From assembly GCA_022605405.1 (NCBI GenBank), contig JABYQQ010000001.1:3658001-3722000 (forward strand): DNA of 64,000 nucleotides. The letters run 5' to 3'. The position numbers and the translations under genes were made by a program. The notes under the pieces are model-generated. The model was not told the origin of the DNA. It was given only the letters and a program-made list of their open reading frames with translations, and did not search any database. Of this stretch, positions 51,401 to 62,100 are shown one piece after another (within the stretch, counting starts at the first letter, position 1; every line of letters starts with the position of its first letter). Origin of the DNA: Earliella scabrosa. Taxonomy: Eukaryota > Basidiomycota > Agaricomycetes > Polyporales > Polyporaceae.

Positions 51401-52201
51401 GTCCCTGTTGCCCTTGAGCGTGTCGTCGACAGGCTGCGTCGCCATCGTCCGATTGGGAAATAAGTTCACGTGGAGGCGGGATGGGCGGGCGCCGCCGACC
51501 CATGATCAGGGCAGTGTCGGGTCGAGACCGGCGGGACGCTGACGCTGTGGCCCAACGGCAAGTTCCGCTTGTCCCCAACGAATGCGTCGGGTCGCGAGGG
51601 CCCTGAAAATAATGCACAAATACATCTGGCTTACGTGGTTTGGTCGTTGTCGGGCAGCGCGACGCGTCGGTCGTGCGAGCTCGAATTCGCTGTCGGTGAG
51701 CAAGCTTGGATGGCTGGAGGAGAGGTCGCCGGGGGCAATTGACGAGGATTAGACGTCAGTGTGGGGAGAGGAGGATTGATTGACGGTGTGGGGCAGGGGA
51801 CTTATCCGACCAAAGGCGAAATGAAACGGGCGACGATTGGCTGCGGACGGCGAGCGCCAGCTGTGGCAAGACGGATGTGGCGGGGGTCTAGACCGCACTC
51901 GAACTGAAACAGGGTTCCCTGCCTCTATTTGCCCTCGATTTCGGTTTGTTTGTGCGGTAACCTCCCTGATCCTGCATATTTGCGGCGCCTCACTGCCCTC
52001 CCTCGACTCCCTCCCGACTCCCCACCACGCTCGTCCCAACCACCACCGCCGACTGAACGACCCTCGCCACGCCTCCGACGACTAGCACGACGACGCGTGC
52101 CGTTTACGCGTCAATTATCCCATCTTGCACGCCCATCTCTCCCTCGTGCTCTCGACTCGCATCACAACAAACCCCGCGAACCACGTTGTCCTGCCGAGGT
52201 C
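45441..52201. other. 6.8-kb interval without a confident gene
   Basis: No recognisable domain or repeat was found. Several short plus-strand stretches read like exons: a 51-codon frame from ATG 46101 (MSGIEPYRLITVVGRTHHVL), a frame at 46400-46685, a stretch before 47600 (YLKRDMLRSESHVAELLSSP), one near 48785-48900 (RALAYKHSTELALQHG), one near 49497-49581 (VILPEDAARFMKC, then LGDLQEVFGYSEW) with a following GT, and one near 49681-49773 ending at a GTGAGC donor. I could not chain them into one phase-consistent gene. They could be an unrecognised gene, decayed genes or chance. The last 250 bases are the C/T-rich leader of the gene at 52202. Confidence 0.35.
48252..48268. repeat. 17-base near-perfect palindrome
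   Basis: TGAGTCGA-A-TCGACTCA has 8-base arms around one A. The arms resemble half-sites of bZIP factors (TGAGTC). It lies in an interval with no confident gene. Confidence 0.4.
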
Positions 52202-52930
52202 ATGAGCAGCTTCTCGTCAGTCTCCTCTCTCCGCGCCTTGCCTTGCCCTCCCTCGTCTTCCAGACATCAGCACCGGACCGACGTCGGCCTTGGTTCTCGG
52301 CCTCGCGCCCCACTAGCCACGAGTCATGCTTTTCGTCACCCGTCCTCGAGCGCCGGCACCAGGGCCCGGTATCAGGATTGGGACAGCGACGACCTGCCTT
52401 GCTCGTCCAACTCGTCCGATTTCTCACCAAGAAATCCCATGTCCGACCCGCGAGGTCACGCCTTCGTGAACCAAACGCCCTTGTCGAATTCCAAAGTCCG
52501 AAGTTATTCAGCCGCAAGCCTCTCGCGCAACGAGGTCTCTCCGGCCCTCCGCATCGGCCTGGGGCGTCGGATGCCTGGCAGCCAGGCCCATCAATCTGAC
52601 CACGCCCCCAACGGCTGCTCGACCAAGTTACCGCCGCTCGTGTTTGCTCAAGTACCACCCGTGTCATTAAATGAGCCCCCTTCCCTCTCATCCTCCCTGA
52701 CCTCACCTGCGCCTTCCCTCACTACCCCGTCTACGCCGCACAGTCAGCGCTCTCCTGTTCGTGCCCGCAGACGCAGCGCGTTCGTCACTCCCTCGGCTTC
52801 AGTCTCTTCTTCCTTCCGAAGCGACTCGAGGTCTTGTGAAGCCGCTCAGTCCCGGTGTGAGCCGTCTACGCCGTCACCGTCACCTCTTTCGCACGCATCG
52901 CGCAAACCGCGCCCGGGTTCCCATCGGTAA
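52202..52930 (+). CDS. Ser/Pro-rich disordered protein, unidentified
   Basis: One open frame of 242 codons from ATG 52202 (MSSFSSVSSLRALPCPPSSS) to a TAA at 52928-52930. The product is about a third Ser and Pro, with SP/TP sites (SPVRARRRSAFVTPSASVSS) that suggest phosphorylation, and no folded domain. Codon usage is strongly GC-ending, which supports coding. The stop TAA overlaps a good splice donor (CATCG|GTAAGC), so the reading could continue into another exon. I could not find an acceptor that joins it in frame to the next gene, 400 bases away, without a further intron. The frame is also open upstream to 51929 with no ATG until 52202. Confidence 0.5.
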   Translation: MSSFSSVSSLRALPCPPSSSRHQHRTDVGLGSRPRAPLATSHAFRHPSSSAGTRARYQDWDSDDLPCSSNSSDFSPRNPMSDPRGHAFVNQTPLSNSKVRSYSAASLSRNEVSPALRIGLGRRMPGSQAHQSDHAPNGCSTKLPPLVFAQVPPVSLNEPPSLSSSLTSPAPSLTTPSTPHSQRSPVRARRRSAFVTPSASVSSSFRSDSRSCEAAQSRCEPSTPSPSPLSHASRKPRPGSHR

Positions 52931-53337
52931 GCATCCTCTCCTAGAACGCCCAATTGGGCTATCCAGACCGGTTCGAGTCTCTTGTTCATTTCCCGAACCT
53001 TGTCCATTTCTGAATGGCACGAACTTTATCCATTTGGTCCTGGGAACCGTTGCTCCCGGATTCTGGACCGGTTCACTCGAGCGCTTCTGTTTCTCCCCAG
53101 TCTTCTGTTGTGCCATGCGTGTCTGTGCGGGATGTCTCCCCTTTTATTTGACCCCTTCACCGCAGTACCTCCTTCTCCCGCATATGCCCTCTCCTCACCT
53201 CTCCGCATCCTCGATCATACTAACCAGACCTTATCCCTCTCGCCACGCCCACCCCTAGGTCTTCGCCCACAGCCTCGCCACGCTCACTCTCCATCAAGCG
53301 TGGCCTCGTACCGTTGCCTGCACGCCCTACCCTCGCC

Positions 53338-54726
53338 ATGTCGATGCAGATCCACGCACCCACCCCGGTGCTGTCCACCCGGCCTATGTCACCACCTCTG
53401 CCGCCCAGCACCCGTCCTCGCTCTAGATCAAGGCCAGGTTCGACCTCCCGGCCTTCTTCACCCCTCACCTCCTCTGTCCCTCTCCCTCAACGTCCACCTA
53501 TGCCTCGTCCTCCCAGTCGGTCAGAACGCTTGCTTCGTGACACCCTCCGTCGGGCGGAGGAACAGGAGAGGATGATGAACCCTGCCCCGACGCTGTTTGG
53601 CCTTCCCGCCCCCGTGCCCGCCTCCCACGGCAACGTCCCGCCCGCTGTTGCGCAGATGTTCGGGCCCTGCCGGCTCCCCGCTGCTACACAAGGCGGTCGG
53701 AGACATCGGCGTAACACGTCTTCGTCGATGCAGTCCGACTCCTCCTGCGACTACTACGAGCGCGAACCGTTGGACGAGGATAGCCAAGAGGATGAGGACA
53801 ACGAATGGCTATGGACGGCGCCTTCATCTTCTCGCGACGTCCCCGCTCGCTATTCGGCTCGCACCGTCTCTAGTAGCAAGGTGGAGGGCATGCCATATGG
53901 TACGCCTGCCTCGCCGTCCCCTGCTCGCGCGCAGTTACAACGCGCGGCAAAGTCGTCACCCTCGGTACCCCGAAGGCACTCCCACTCGCAGTCCATCTCC
54001 AGCATCCCCGCTCACCCTCCCTCTCGCGGCAACGGTGATGGCGAACACACGTTGACCCCACACGAGGTCGTGTTGAGGAGTAAGTTGGAAGGGGTGCTGA
54101 AGAACGCGAAGGTGCAAGATCGGAGAACACGGAGTGTTGAGCGCCGAGATCCCGATAGTGGATTTAGCAGTGGCAGCGGCAACTCGATGGCGAGCAGCAG
54201 GAATATGAGTGGAGAGGGCGACTTCTTCTTTGGTGCCAACGGCGATGTGAGTTCCTCTAGATCGTCGTCCACTTCCGGCGTCGCTGATCCTCTCGCGTCT
54301 TCTCGACAGTCGAGCCTTACGTCACTCACGTCCAACGATGCGAGACCCAAATACTCCCCGAGCAGCCCATCGTCTCCGCGCGTGGATCCTAGGGCTCTGC
54401 ATATGGCGCCTCATGCCTCTCCAAGGTCGACGCACAAGCCGCTCTCGTCGAAGAAGGGTAGTGTGTCGAGTGTGGGCCCTCTCACGCCGCCGCCCTCGCC
54501 GCCTTTCAATGCTCGTCAGGCTGCTGCTCAGTGCAAGGCAATGGATGGTTACATCTCGTTCGCCACCATCGAGGGCCTCGGTGTTCCTGAAGGCAGCGAT
54601 GAAGAGGGTGACGAGGAGGCCAAGTCTCGGAGCCGGTGGTTCCAATGGCTACACATCTCTGGGAAGACCGGCGCCAATGATCGCACCCGTGGCCGGAGCG
54701 AGAGCTCTAGCAGCGCGTCAAGATAA
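53338..54726 (+). CDS. Low-complexity regulatory-type protein, unidentified (single exon)
   Basis: One frame of 462 codons from ATG 53338 (MSMQIHAPTPVLSTRP) to TAA 54724-54726. It has an N-terminal Pro/Ser region, then a short basic helix SRSERLLRDTLRRAEEQERM (residues 61-80) that looks like the only conserved block, an acidic segment with DEDSQEDEDNEWLW, an SPSPARAQLQRAAKSSPSVP region, HEVVLRSKLEGVLKNAKVQD, which may form a helix, and a C-terminal WFQWLHISGK. This pattern is common in fungal phosphoproteins of unknown role. I do not recognise the family. A C/T-rich stretch upstream (53170-53337) fits an independent leader, so I keep it apart from the gene before it. Confidence 0.6.
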   Translation: MSMQIHAPTPVLSTRPMSPPLPPSTRPRSRSRPGSTSRPSSPLTSSVPLPQRPPMPRPPSRSERLLRDTLRRAEEQERMMNPAPTLFGLPAPVPASHGNVPPAVAQMFGPCRLPAATQGGRRHRRNTSSSMQSDSSCDYYEREPLDEDSQEDEDNEWLWTAPSSSRDVPARYSARTVSSSKVEGMPYGTPASPSPARAQLQRAAKSSPSVPRRHSHSQSISSIPAHPPSRGNGDGEHTLTPHEVVLRSKLEGVLKNAKVQDRRTRSVERRDPDSGFSSGSGNSMASSRNMSGEGDFFFGANGDVSSSRSSSTSGVADPLASSRQSSLTSLTSNDARPKYSPSSPSSPRVDPRALHMAPHASPRSTHKPLSSKKGSVSSVGPLTPPPSPPFNARQAAAQCKAMDGYISFATIEGLGVPEGSDEEGDEEAKSRSRWFQWLHISGKTGANDRTRGRSESSSSASR

Positions 54727-56614
54727 TGCATTGCGACTTCGTCCTGTGGGTCCTCGGCACCGTCGCTGCGTTAGACGTGCTACTGGGATGGCCGACATAT
54801 CCGGCCACTGGTTCCGCCGGCGCGACCCACTCCATTTCATTCCTCACCCTTCCTGCATGCCTCCCCCTCCGCATAGAAGTTTGTTATGCATATATGTTCT
54901 GCTCTCATCTTCATCGCATCACATCATCTGCATCATCTCACCATCCACATCCTACATTCTATCGGTAATCGCATCTCACTTTCGGCATGACACTCCGCCG
55001 ACGATGACCGACCCCTACAGACTATCCCCTGCAGACGCCGCTCAACCATTCCTCCCGCATCACCCGCGCGCCCCTTACGTGGGGCGCGCGGTTCTATGCC
55101 TACCCTTACGATCATCATTCCTCGTCACGACCTCTCCGTGTGTGCAGTTGGGCGATGCTTGGCCATGCGTTGCCCACTGTGCACCGGGGAAGAAAAGGAG
55201 AGGTGCCTCTCCCGGTCTCCTCTTACTTATTCTCGTTTATGACACGACGCGTTGACGATTTCGTATTATGTATATCACGATCACCGTGGACGGACGACGA
55301 CTTCTTCATTCAGACTGCCACGATTGCTCCGGAACGTCTCCCCTCACTCGCCCTCGAGCTCGTGTTTCTGCGGATGTACTTGTATGTTCTGGATAGGGCG
55401 CGTACGTCTCGGGCTCGACTAGACAGTAGTCGTGTAGTCTGCAGGCTCTCGTATCGGAGTCGCTGTATTTGTCTGTCTGTAATGTGCTAGCAATGGCATC
55501 TTCTTACACCGGATGAACCCTCGCGCTCGTGTGCCCAAACTCAAGGTTGCCTGAATCTTGCGCTCACGAGTCTGCGCCACCACCGTCGTGAGATGCAAGC
55601 CCTCTTACACGCCTCCGGCACTCGGGGTGCGGAGTGCGCGCGGGCTAAACTGATACCATCGCACGACACGGACGATATGGCCACGGGTGGGGGCACCCCA
55701 GCCAGGAACGTCTGCGCAGAACACGGGCCGCGAGCATCTCGAACTGCTCGTCCGAACCAGATCCCTTCCGTCTCAATTGGCCACGTTTATAGCCCCAAGC
55801 ATTCAGGTCCAGGGCTATCGCGGCCACCTATCTATCCCGCCGTCGTCCACCTATGCGTGTCCTGTCCCGTGGGCGCAGCGAAGCCGCCGCCTGACGCACC
55901 GAGCCGGTTCTCTCTGATCAGGTGGTGCGGCGACGATGGTATGAAAACGCGTCTTCCTCTCGCACGACCTCGAGTCTCGGGGACGCAGGCAGCTCATCTA
56001 ACACGGCATTATCGCTGATCGCCCGTGCGGCTGTACCGCACGCAATGCACCACCGTACGCGGTGGGGTAGAGCTGATCTGCGCTACTTATCGACCTTTGC
56101 TGTGTCGCCGGGGCCAGTACTGGTGACGGCATCGATATGCTGGCCACCTGTGAATCCGGCGCGAGCGGGATGAGAGGCACGCTCGTGTATTTGTAGAGCG
56201 TATATCGATGACAGATGTAAGAAGAGATGGGACCGGTGTAGGAGGACGCCTCGTTGGGTGCGCGCTGGACGAACATGCGGCTGTGGGCGATGGATATTCG
56301 AACGCGCACTGGTGCACTAGAATCGCAGCGTATGATCAGATGGACGAGCGCAGGCGTCCTGTCCTCCTGGCCAGAGTCAAGCGCTCGGGATTGCGTGCGT
56401 GCCAGCGTCCACGGCCATGGCAGCATCGCAGAAGGAGCCAGTCGGCCGTGTACGACCATCGGCGGCGCACTGGCAGCGGCGTGGAGAGTGGAGAGCCTAG
56501 AATGAATGAGTTGGCTTCTTCCGCGCGCGCGCAGGGAGGTTCTGTGACGGTGGGAGAAGATGCAACCTTGAGCTTCGATGCGGCGTGAGATGGTAGGGAT
56601 GTTTGTACCTCCGT
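54727..56614. other. 1.9-kb region before the retrotransposon
   Basis: The left part is 3' sequence of the gene at 53338. A plus frame from ATG 55004 (MTDPYRLSPADAAQPFLPHH) of about 83 codons and a plus frame ending at 56588 are open, as is a long minus frame that starts at ATG 56624 (MVTYGGTNIPTISRRI) inside the target-site duplication. None has a recognised family. Confidence 0.35.
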
Positions 56615-56628
56615 AAGTCACCATTCGC
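56615..56628. repeat. Target-site duplication, left copy
   Basis: AAGTCACCATTCGC is repeated exactly after the poly(A) tail at 63174-63187. The first two A residues are ambiguous with the tail. Confidence 0.93.
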
Positions 56629-56752
56629 CAGCGCTCCTTGACCCTTTACCACCACCATCTGCTTAGACGCCCGCTGCCTGGCTTCTCAACTTCCTGTGAT
56701 AGTCGTACAGCACTCCCACTTCCCACCCCCTTCCGTCCCATCCGAGGGTCAA

Positions 56753-59146
56753 ATGGCACCTGACCGTGTCTTTCAAGCCGTCGGAGGCAGCAGGCCAAGT
56801 CCGCTGGGGAGCAACCGCTCGCGGTCGCGGTCCAGCAGTCGCTCCGCTGGCAGTCGCAGCCCTCTGCGACGCACCAGTTCTCTCCCTCCCAGGGTTGTAG
56901 AGCGGTCGCACGACCGCTCCGACCCCGATGCAGAGGACATTGTGGACTATGGAGGCTCTGACCTCGATGAACAGCCCGGGGAAGACCCCGACATGGACGT
57001 CGACGACACCATCCGCGTCTCGACATTCCAGAGCGCCGCAACACCGGCCCCAACGCCTGAGCCCTCTGTGAGCTCGGCCTACAACGAGGACACCGGGGAC
57101 CATGACCATGGTGCGTCCTCTAGTGACTACGACGTACGCTCGCAGCAGCTGCGTCTATCCCCCCTCGACTCTTGGCCCATTGTCACGCAGGTGACGGCGG
57201 ACGCCATCCACGACATTCGTATGCTATTCCGCGCGGCCCGTTCAGACCTCCTGGCGATGGCCGACGCAGAAAATGCTCTACGAGCCACCTACAACCCGAT
57301 TGCGAACGAGCTCGACGCGCTCAACGCAGAGCTAGATGAAATTTTCGTCGGCCTGCTGGGCTTCGAGCCGCGACACTGCATGTCGGTGCTGCGAGGCTTG
57401 GGCATCTCCGAGGGATACCCCAGGCCTCAGCGTCCCCAACTCACGCCCCCCGGGCCCCCAACGTCGACCCAAACGTCGAACCCAACCGCAGCCGGCGCCA
57501 ACACGCAGCCGCCGAATGTTCTCGAACGCGAGGACGTCGAGATGGACCAGCCCCGGCCCACCTCGCCTCTCAGCGACCTCACCTCCCTCCAATCGGCCGC
57601 GCCCTCCCGCGCGGCCACTCCATCGTCTGGCAGGAAGGACAAGGGCAAGGGCAAAGCCCGTGCCAGGTCCGTCACGCCGCCGCCCCCGACGCTGGCTCAG
57701 CCCATGCGCAAGCGAGGACGCTCCAACACCGCGTCCTCCGACGAACGACGTGCGCCTACCCCGGCGCCGAACCTACCCAACCCGGAGACGGTTGAGCTAC
57801 TGATGCGGCGGTACCCTAACGCGACGTTTGAGGAGATACTCAGCGTCAGCGATGCGTACGCCAGCTCGTCCTCCCGTCGCGCCTACTCATATGCTGACGC
57901 CGTGCGCGCAGCAACCCCCCCTTCGAGTGGAGGCTCCGCGTGTGCCCCATCTCGGGCGACCTCTCGTGCTAGCTCCAGACTCGAGGCCGAAGTCCGACGC
58001 AAGCAGGGCAAGAGGCGGCGTGTACGCGGCCCTCCTGGTGCGTCTAGACGCATCTACGTGCGCTTCCCCAGCCCGCCCCCAGCCGAGGTGCGGGCGGGCC
58101 CACTGACGATTGTCAGCGCCGTCAACAACGCGCTCGCCACACACGCCGACGAGCAACTCCGTATACGCGCGTCGTCGGCAGACTGGACAACATCAGGCCA
58201 GATGTTCATCCAGGTTGTCGACGCCCCACCCCAGGGCATTGAGGATACGATCCGCGAGATTGCCCGCTCCAACAACTGGGGCGGCGACGTGAACAACTCC
58301 GCTGCGGCAGTAGTTGAGCGGTACGCTCACACGTCGCAGCTGTGCTTCCGCGCGGTGGCCTGTATCGACGACAACGGACGGCCGCTCGACGCTCAACAAG
58401 TCGCACAGGCGGCGCTCCAAAATTCGCCTGAATGGCGGGAGGTACTCCCGGCCAGACGGGTGAGCTTCATGCCACCACGCAACGGTGCCTCGACGACGAC
58501 CCTCGTCGTGGAGATCACTGACACGTCTACGCTAGCCCGGCAACGTGCGTTGGCGGGCACGCAGGTCCCCTTCCCGAACGGGGTGCGGACTGCGCAGCCC
58601 CTCGAGAATAGGCGGCAAGTCCCACAGTGCCCGCAGTGTCTTCGCTATGGACATGTGCGGAGCCTCTGTCGCGCAAACTCTGCGACATGCGAGCGCTGCG
58701 GCGAGCCTCACGAGGTGCGCCATCATCGCGCCCTTGCGAGCTGCTGCCGCGGCTCGACCGCCACGACATGCGAGCACCCGGCCCGGTGCATCAACTGTGG
58801 ACAGGCACACCGCGCGACCTCGCGTGAGTGCCCCTACTACCTGCACCGGAACGATCACGCCTGGCACCAGGCTCACCCGCCTTCAACTGCGCGAAACCGG
58901 TCAGCGAGGACAGCGGCGACAACGCCGGCTTCTCAGGCAGCCCGTGCGGGCCCATCAGTGCGTTTCGCATCTCGCGTAGAGTACATCACGCCGGATGCTG
59001 ATAACCTTCTCTCACAACAGCGGCAGCAGCAGCAGCCTCAGGAGGGCAGCAGCAGCAGGCAGCGTGGGGGGACGAAGAGGCGACGGACGGAGGACCACGA
59101 GGAGGGCTCCGGGGCGCCACGTAGTGAGGGAGAGGGCGACGCATAA
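56753..59146 (+). CDS. LINE ORF1, gag-like nucleic-acid-binding protein
   Basis: This frame has 797 residues from the first ATG (MAPDRVFQAVGG); the frame is open upstream to 56696 but without an ATG. The N-terminal part is Arg/Ser-rich (RSRSRSSSRSAGSRSP), followed by an acidic DMDVDD stretch and a KDKGKGKARARS basic patch. A middle folded domain (about residues 430-600) includes PPAEVRAGPLTIVSAVNNAL. Three zinc-knuckle-like units follow at about residues 624-693: CPQCLRYGHVRSLC (CX2CX4HX4C), CERCGEPHEV, which is irregular, and CINCGQAHRATSREC (CX2CX4HX5C). The last 60 residues contain a glutamine run and KRRRTED. It should coat the element RNA. Its TAA overlaps the ORF2 start as TAATG. Confidence 0.93.
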   Translation: MAPDRVFQAVGGSRPSPLGSNRSRSRSSSRSAGSRSPLRRTSSLPPRVVERSHDRSDPDAEDIVDYGGSDLDEQPGEDPDMDVDDTIRVSTFQSAATPAPTPEPSVSSAYNEDTGDHDHGASSSDYDVRSQQLRLSPLDSWPIVTQVTADAIHDIRMLFRAARSDLLAMADAENALRATYNPIANELDALNAELDEIFVGLLGFEPRHCMSVLRGLGISEGYPRPQRPQLTPPGPPTSTQTSNPTAAGANTQPPNVLEREDVEMDQPRPTSPLSDLTSLQSAAPSRAATPSSGRKDKGKGKARARSVTPPPPTLAQPMRKRGRSNTASSDERRAPTPAPNLPNPETVELLMRRYPNATFEEILSVSDAYASSSSRRAYSYADAVRAATPPSSGGSACAPSRATSRASSRLEAEVRRKQGKRRRVRGPPGASRRIYVRFPSPPPAEVRAGPLTIVSAVNNALATHADEQLRIRASSADWTTSGQMFIQVVDAPPQGIEDTIREIARSNNWGGDVNNSAAAVVERYAHTSQLCFRAVACIDDNGRPLDAQQVAQAALQNSPEWREVLPARRVSFMPPRNGASTTTLVVEITDTSTLARQRALAGTQVPFPNGVRTAQPLENRRQVPQCPQCLRYGHVRSLCRANSATCERCGEPHEVRHHRALASCCRGSTATTCEHPARCINCGQAHRATSRECPYYLHRNDHAWHQAHPPSTARNRSARTAATTPASQAARAGPSVRFASRVEYITPDADNLLSQQRQQQQPQEGSSSRQRGGTKRRRTEDHEEGSGAPRSEGEGDA

Positions 59147-62100
59147 TGCGCCGCTTACGCATCGTGTCTAATAATGTGAACCACACACCGAACCAATTGC
59201 ATTTCTTGCTCGAGACATTGGTTCGGACGTGTGACATACTGTTGGTACAGGAGCCGTATTATGGCCCCATCAAAACTGTGGCCTCCAACACTGACCCGGC
59301 GGGGGAAGTCTTGGTAGGCACACAAGTACATCCAGCCTGGCTACTCTTGGAGACGCGCACGCCTGCGAGGGTGTGTGCGTATGTGAATCGCGAACTGGTC
59401 GACTTGCGCCCGCAGCTATGCGCGCACATCGTGAATCATCGGGACATGATCCTGATATCGCTGACGATCGACGGGGAGATCCACTACTATCTCAACGTGT
59501 ACAATGACGAACGCTGCACTGCGCTAACCTGGCTCCAGGACCATGCGGCAGAGCTGCCACCGCTTGACCTGGTAGTTGGGGATTTCAATCTCCACTCAAC
59601 AGTATGGGAACCAGATGCGCCCCATGAGAGCCCGCGAGCAGCGGATCTGATGAATCTCATGGCAGGTCTCGGACTTAGTCTCGTCAACACCGACGGGGCT
59701 CCAACGCACCGTCCGCACAATCGGACGCTGCGCAGCACAGTCCCTGACCTCGTGTGGGCACCGTCTGACTGTGCTGCCTCAGGAGAGGTCCGCACACACA
59801 TTGACCTTACAGGGCGTGGGCTGACCGACCACGCGCTCATAACAACCACAGTGCGGGTGGGCTGGTGGGAGAAGATCCTGCCGCCTAACATCAAGCGCAA
59901 GTCAGCTGCAGAGCGAGCCTTTCTAAAGGACCTGGTAGACGGCGTGGCTGCAGTCGCTGTTGATCTTGATACCATCTACGGTATCCAGAGAACGTGCGAT
60001 GCGATTCTATTGGCGGTGCGCACAGCATGGGAAGCACATGCGGAGGCTCCGAAGGTGTCATCCCGTTCGAAGCGGTGGTGGAATGAGGAGTGCGCAACTG
60101 CGCTCACCGCATTCCGTGCAGAGCGGACGCGCGAGACGCGGCGGGCATTCAAACGTGCAGTAAAGGCTGCCAAGGCCCAATTCTATGAGGAGCGCATCGC
60201 GGCAGCGTGCGAGAAAGGGAAACGTGTATGGGACGTGGTCTCCTGGACCAAGCCCAGATCGCTCCCCATGTACAAGTCCCTAATTCATCAGGGACGGCCA
60301 CTCGTGGAGCTTGACGAGTTGTGGGAAGCCGTCAACACCACCTACAACTCGGCAGCTGACCGCGAGGTTGACATGTCATTCCTGAATGACATACCCCAGC
60401 TGGATGAGCGAGACTTCCCTCCCATCTCGATGCAGGAACTGCGTGATGCAGTGTCAAATGTTTCAGGCCGGTCAGCGCCCGGCGCGGACCACCTGCGATG
60501 GCCGTATGTGGCTGCACTGGTGAAGCACGAGGCATGCGGAGAGATACTCCGCCGCCTCTTCAACGCGTGCATTGAGCGGGCATATTGGCCGACTCAATTC
60601 AAGGAGGCGGTGTCTGTCGTCATTCCCAAACCGAAGAAGGACGACTATTCACGCCTCAAGTCGTACCGCCCAATCGTGCTGCTTAGCTGCTTGGGCAAGT
60701 TATGTGAGAAGGTGCTCGCTGCGCGGCTGCACTACGAGGGACAAAAGTGGGGCGCGTTCCATCCGGCACAGTTCGGGGGTACGAAGCAACACTCAACGGT
60801 GGATGCGGGACTGATCCTGGTGCACCGCATAAGACAAGGGTGGGCGCGCGGGCTGGACACTTCGGTGCTAGCATTTGATGTCGCGCAGTTCTATCCCTCC
60901 GTGAATCACGAGATGCTGCTGGGTATACTGCAGAAACAGGGCTTCAACTCGAAGCTGGTTAAGTTTCTCAAGCATTATCTGAGCGGACGGTCTACAGTGT
61001 ACAGGTGGGACGTCTTTACATCCCCCTCCTTTGAAGCAGTCGGAGTGGGTGTCGTGCAGGGCTCGTCCTTGTCTCCTCCTCTGGCCAACCTATACATTGC
61101 GCCGGTCATACACCGACTGTGCCCAATCAATCAGGATGGAGCCGGGGGACACCCGTGGCTCCAGTTCTTCGTGGACGACGCGTTGTTGTCAGTATCTGGA
61201 TTCACCCTAGAAGGGAACGTCCGGGTGCTCGAGGAGCAGTACCGTCGTGCGGTGACAGAACTTGATCGGGTTGGCCTCCGGGTTGAACACGAGAAGACCG
61301 AAGCGTGTCACTTCACGTGGAAGCGAGGGAACCCTCCTATCGACCTTGGTGAGGCACCCTTTACAGGACAGACGCCGCTAGAGCCGGTGTCAGTATGGAG
61401 GCATCTGGGCTTCTACCTGGACAGGAAGCTGACGTTCCGAGCGCACGTCAGATTTTACGGCTCACGGGCGGCCAGCACAGCACAGTCGCTGCTGATGCTG
61501 GGAAACTCGATCAGAGGGATGCCGCCGGCGCAGCGACGCGTACTGTACAAGTCGTGCGTTGTCCCACTTATGACCTACGGCTGCCAACTCTGGTACCGCC
61601 GCAAGGGGACCAAGTGGCACATCGACTTCCTGCGCAAGGCGCAGAACACCGCTGCGCGCTGGATCACTGGCGCATTCCGTACGTCTCCGGTCGGCGGCAT
61701 GGAAGTCTTAGCCGGGCTGCCGCCGATTCGACTGCACATCGAGAAGCTGGTCAACAGGACCGGCCTCCGAGCTAACACGCTCATGGCGTCGCATCCGCTG
61801 CTCGCGGCACTGCCAAACCCATGGGTATGCAATCATTTGGCTCCAGATGTCGCGTTCCCCATGGGAACGGGATATCCGGACTCAAGGGACACGCCCTTAG
61901 TGGCGCTCGACTTCGCAGGCCGAGTCTGCACAGAGGAGTTTGCTCCATTGCATGCAGAAGCGCGCCCGGGAAAGCGCGTACTCGACATGTACGGGGATCG
62001 ACTCACCTGGCACCTTGAACACCCGAAGAAGGACTCCGACGCGCTGGCAGAGTGGATGAGATCGACACTCATGCCACGGCTGGATGACGCGATGAACGAC

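Noticed and set aside
52920..52990. tRNA gene suggested by GGTTCGAGTCT
   Set aside because: The B-box-like word is present, but I could not fold an acceptor stem or find a matching A box at the right distance.
54338..55255. 305-codon frame overlapping the low-complexity protein
   Set aside because: It is a shifted frame of a Ser/Arg-coding region, and its second half lies in the 3' region of that gene.
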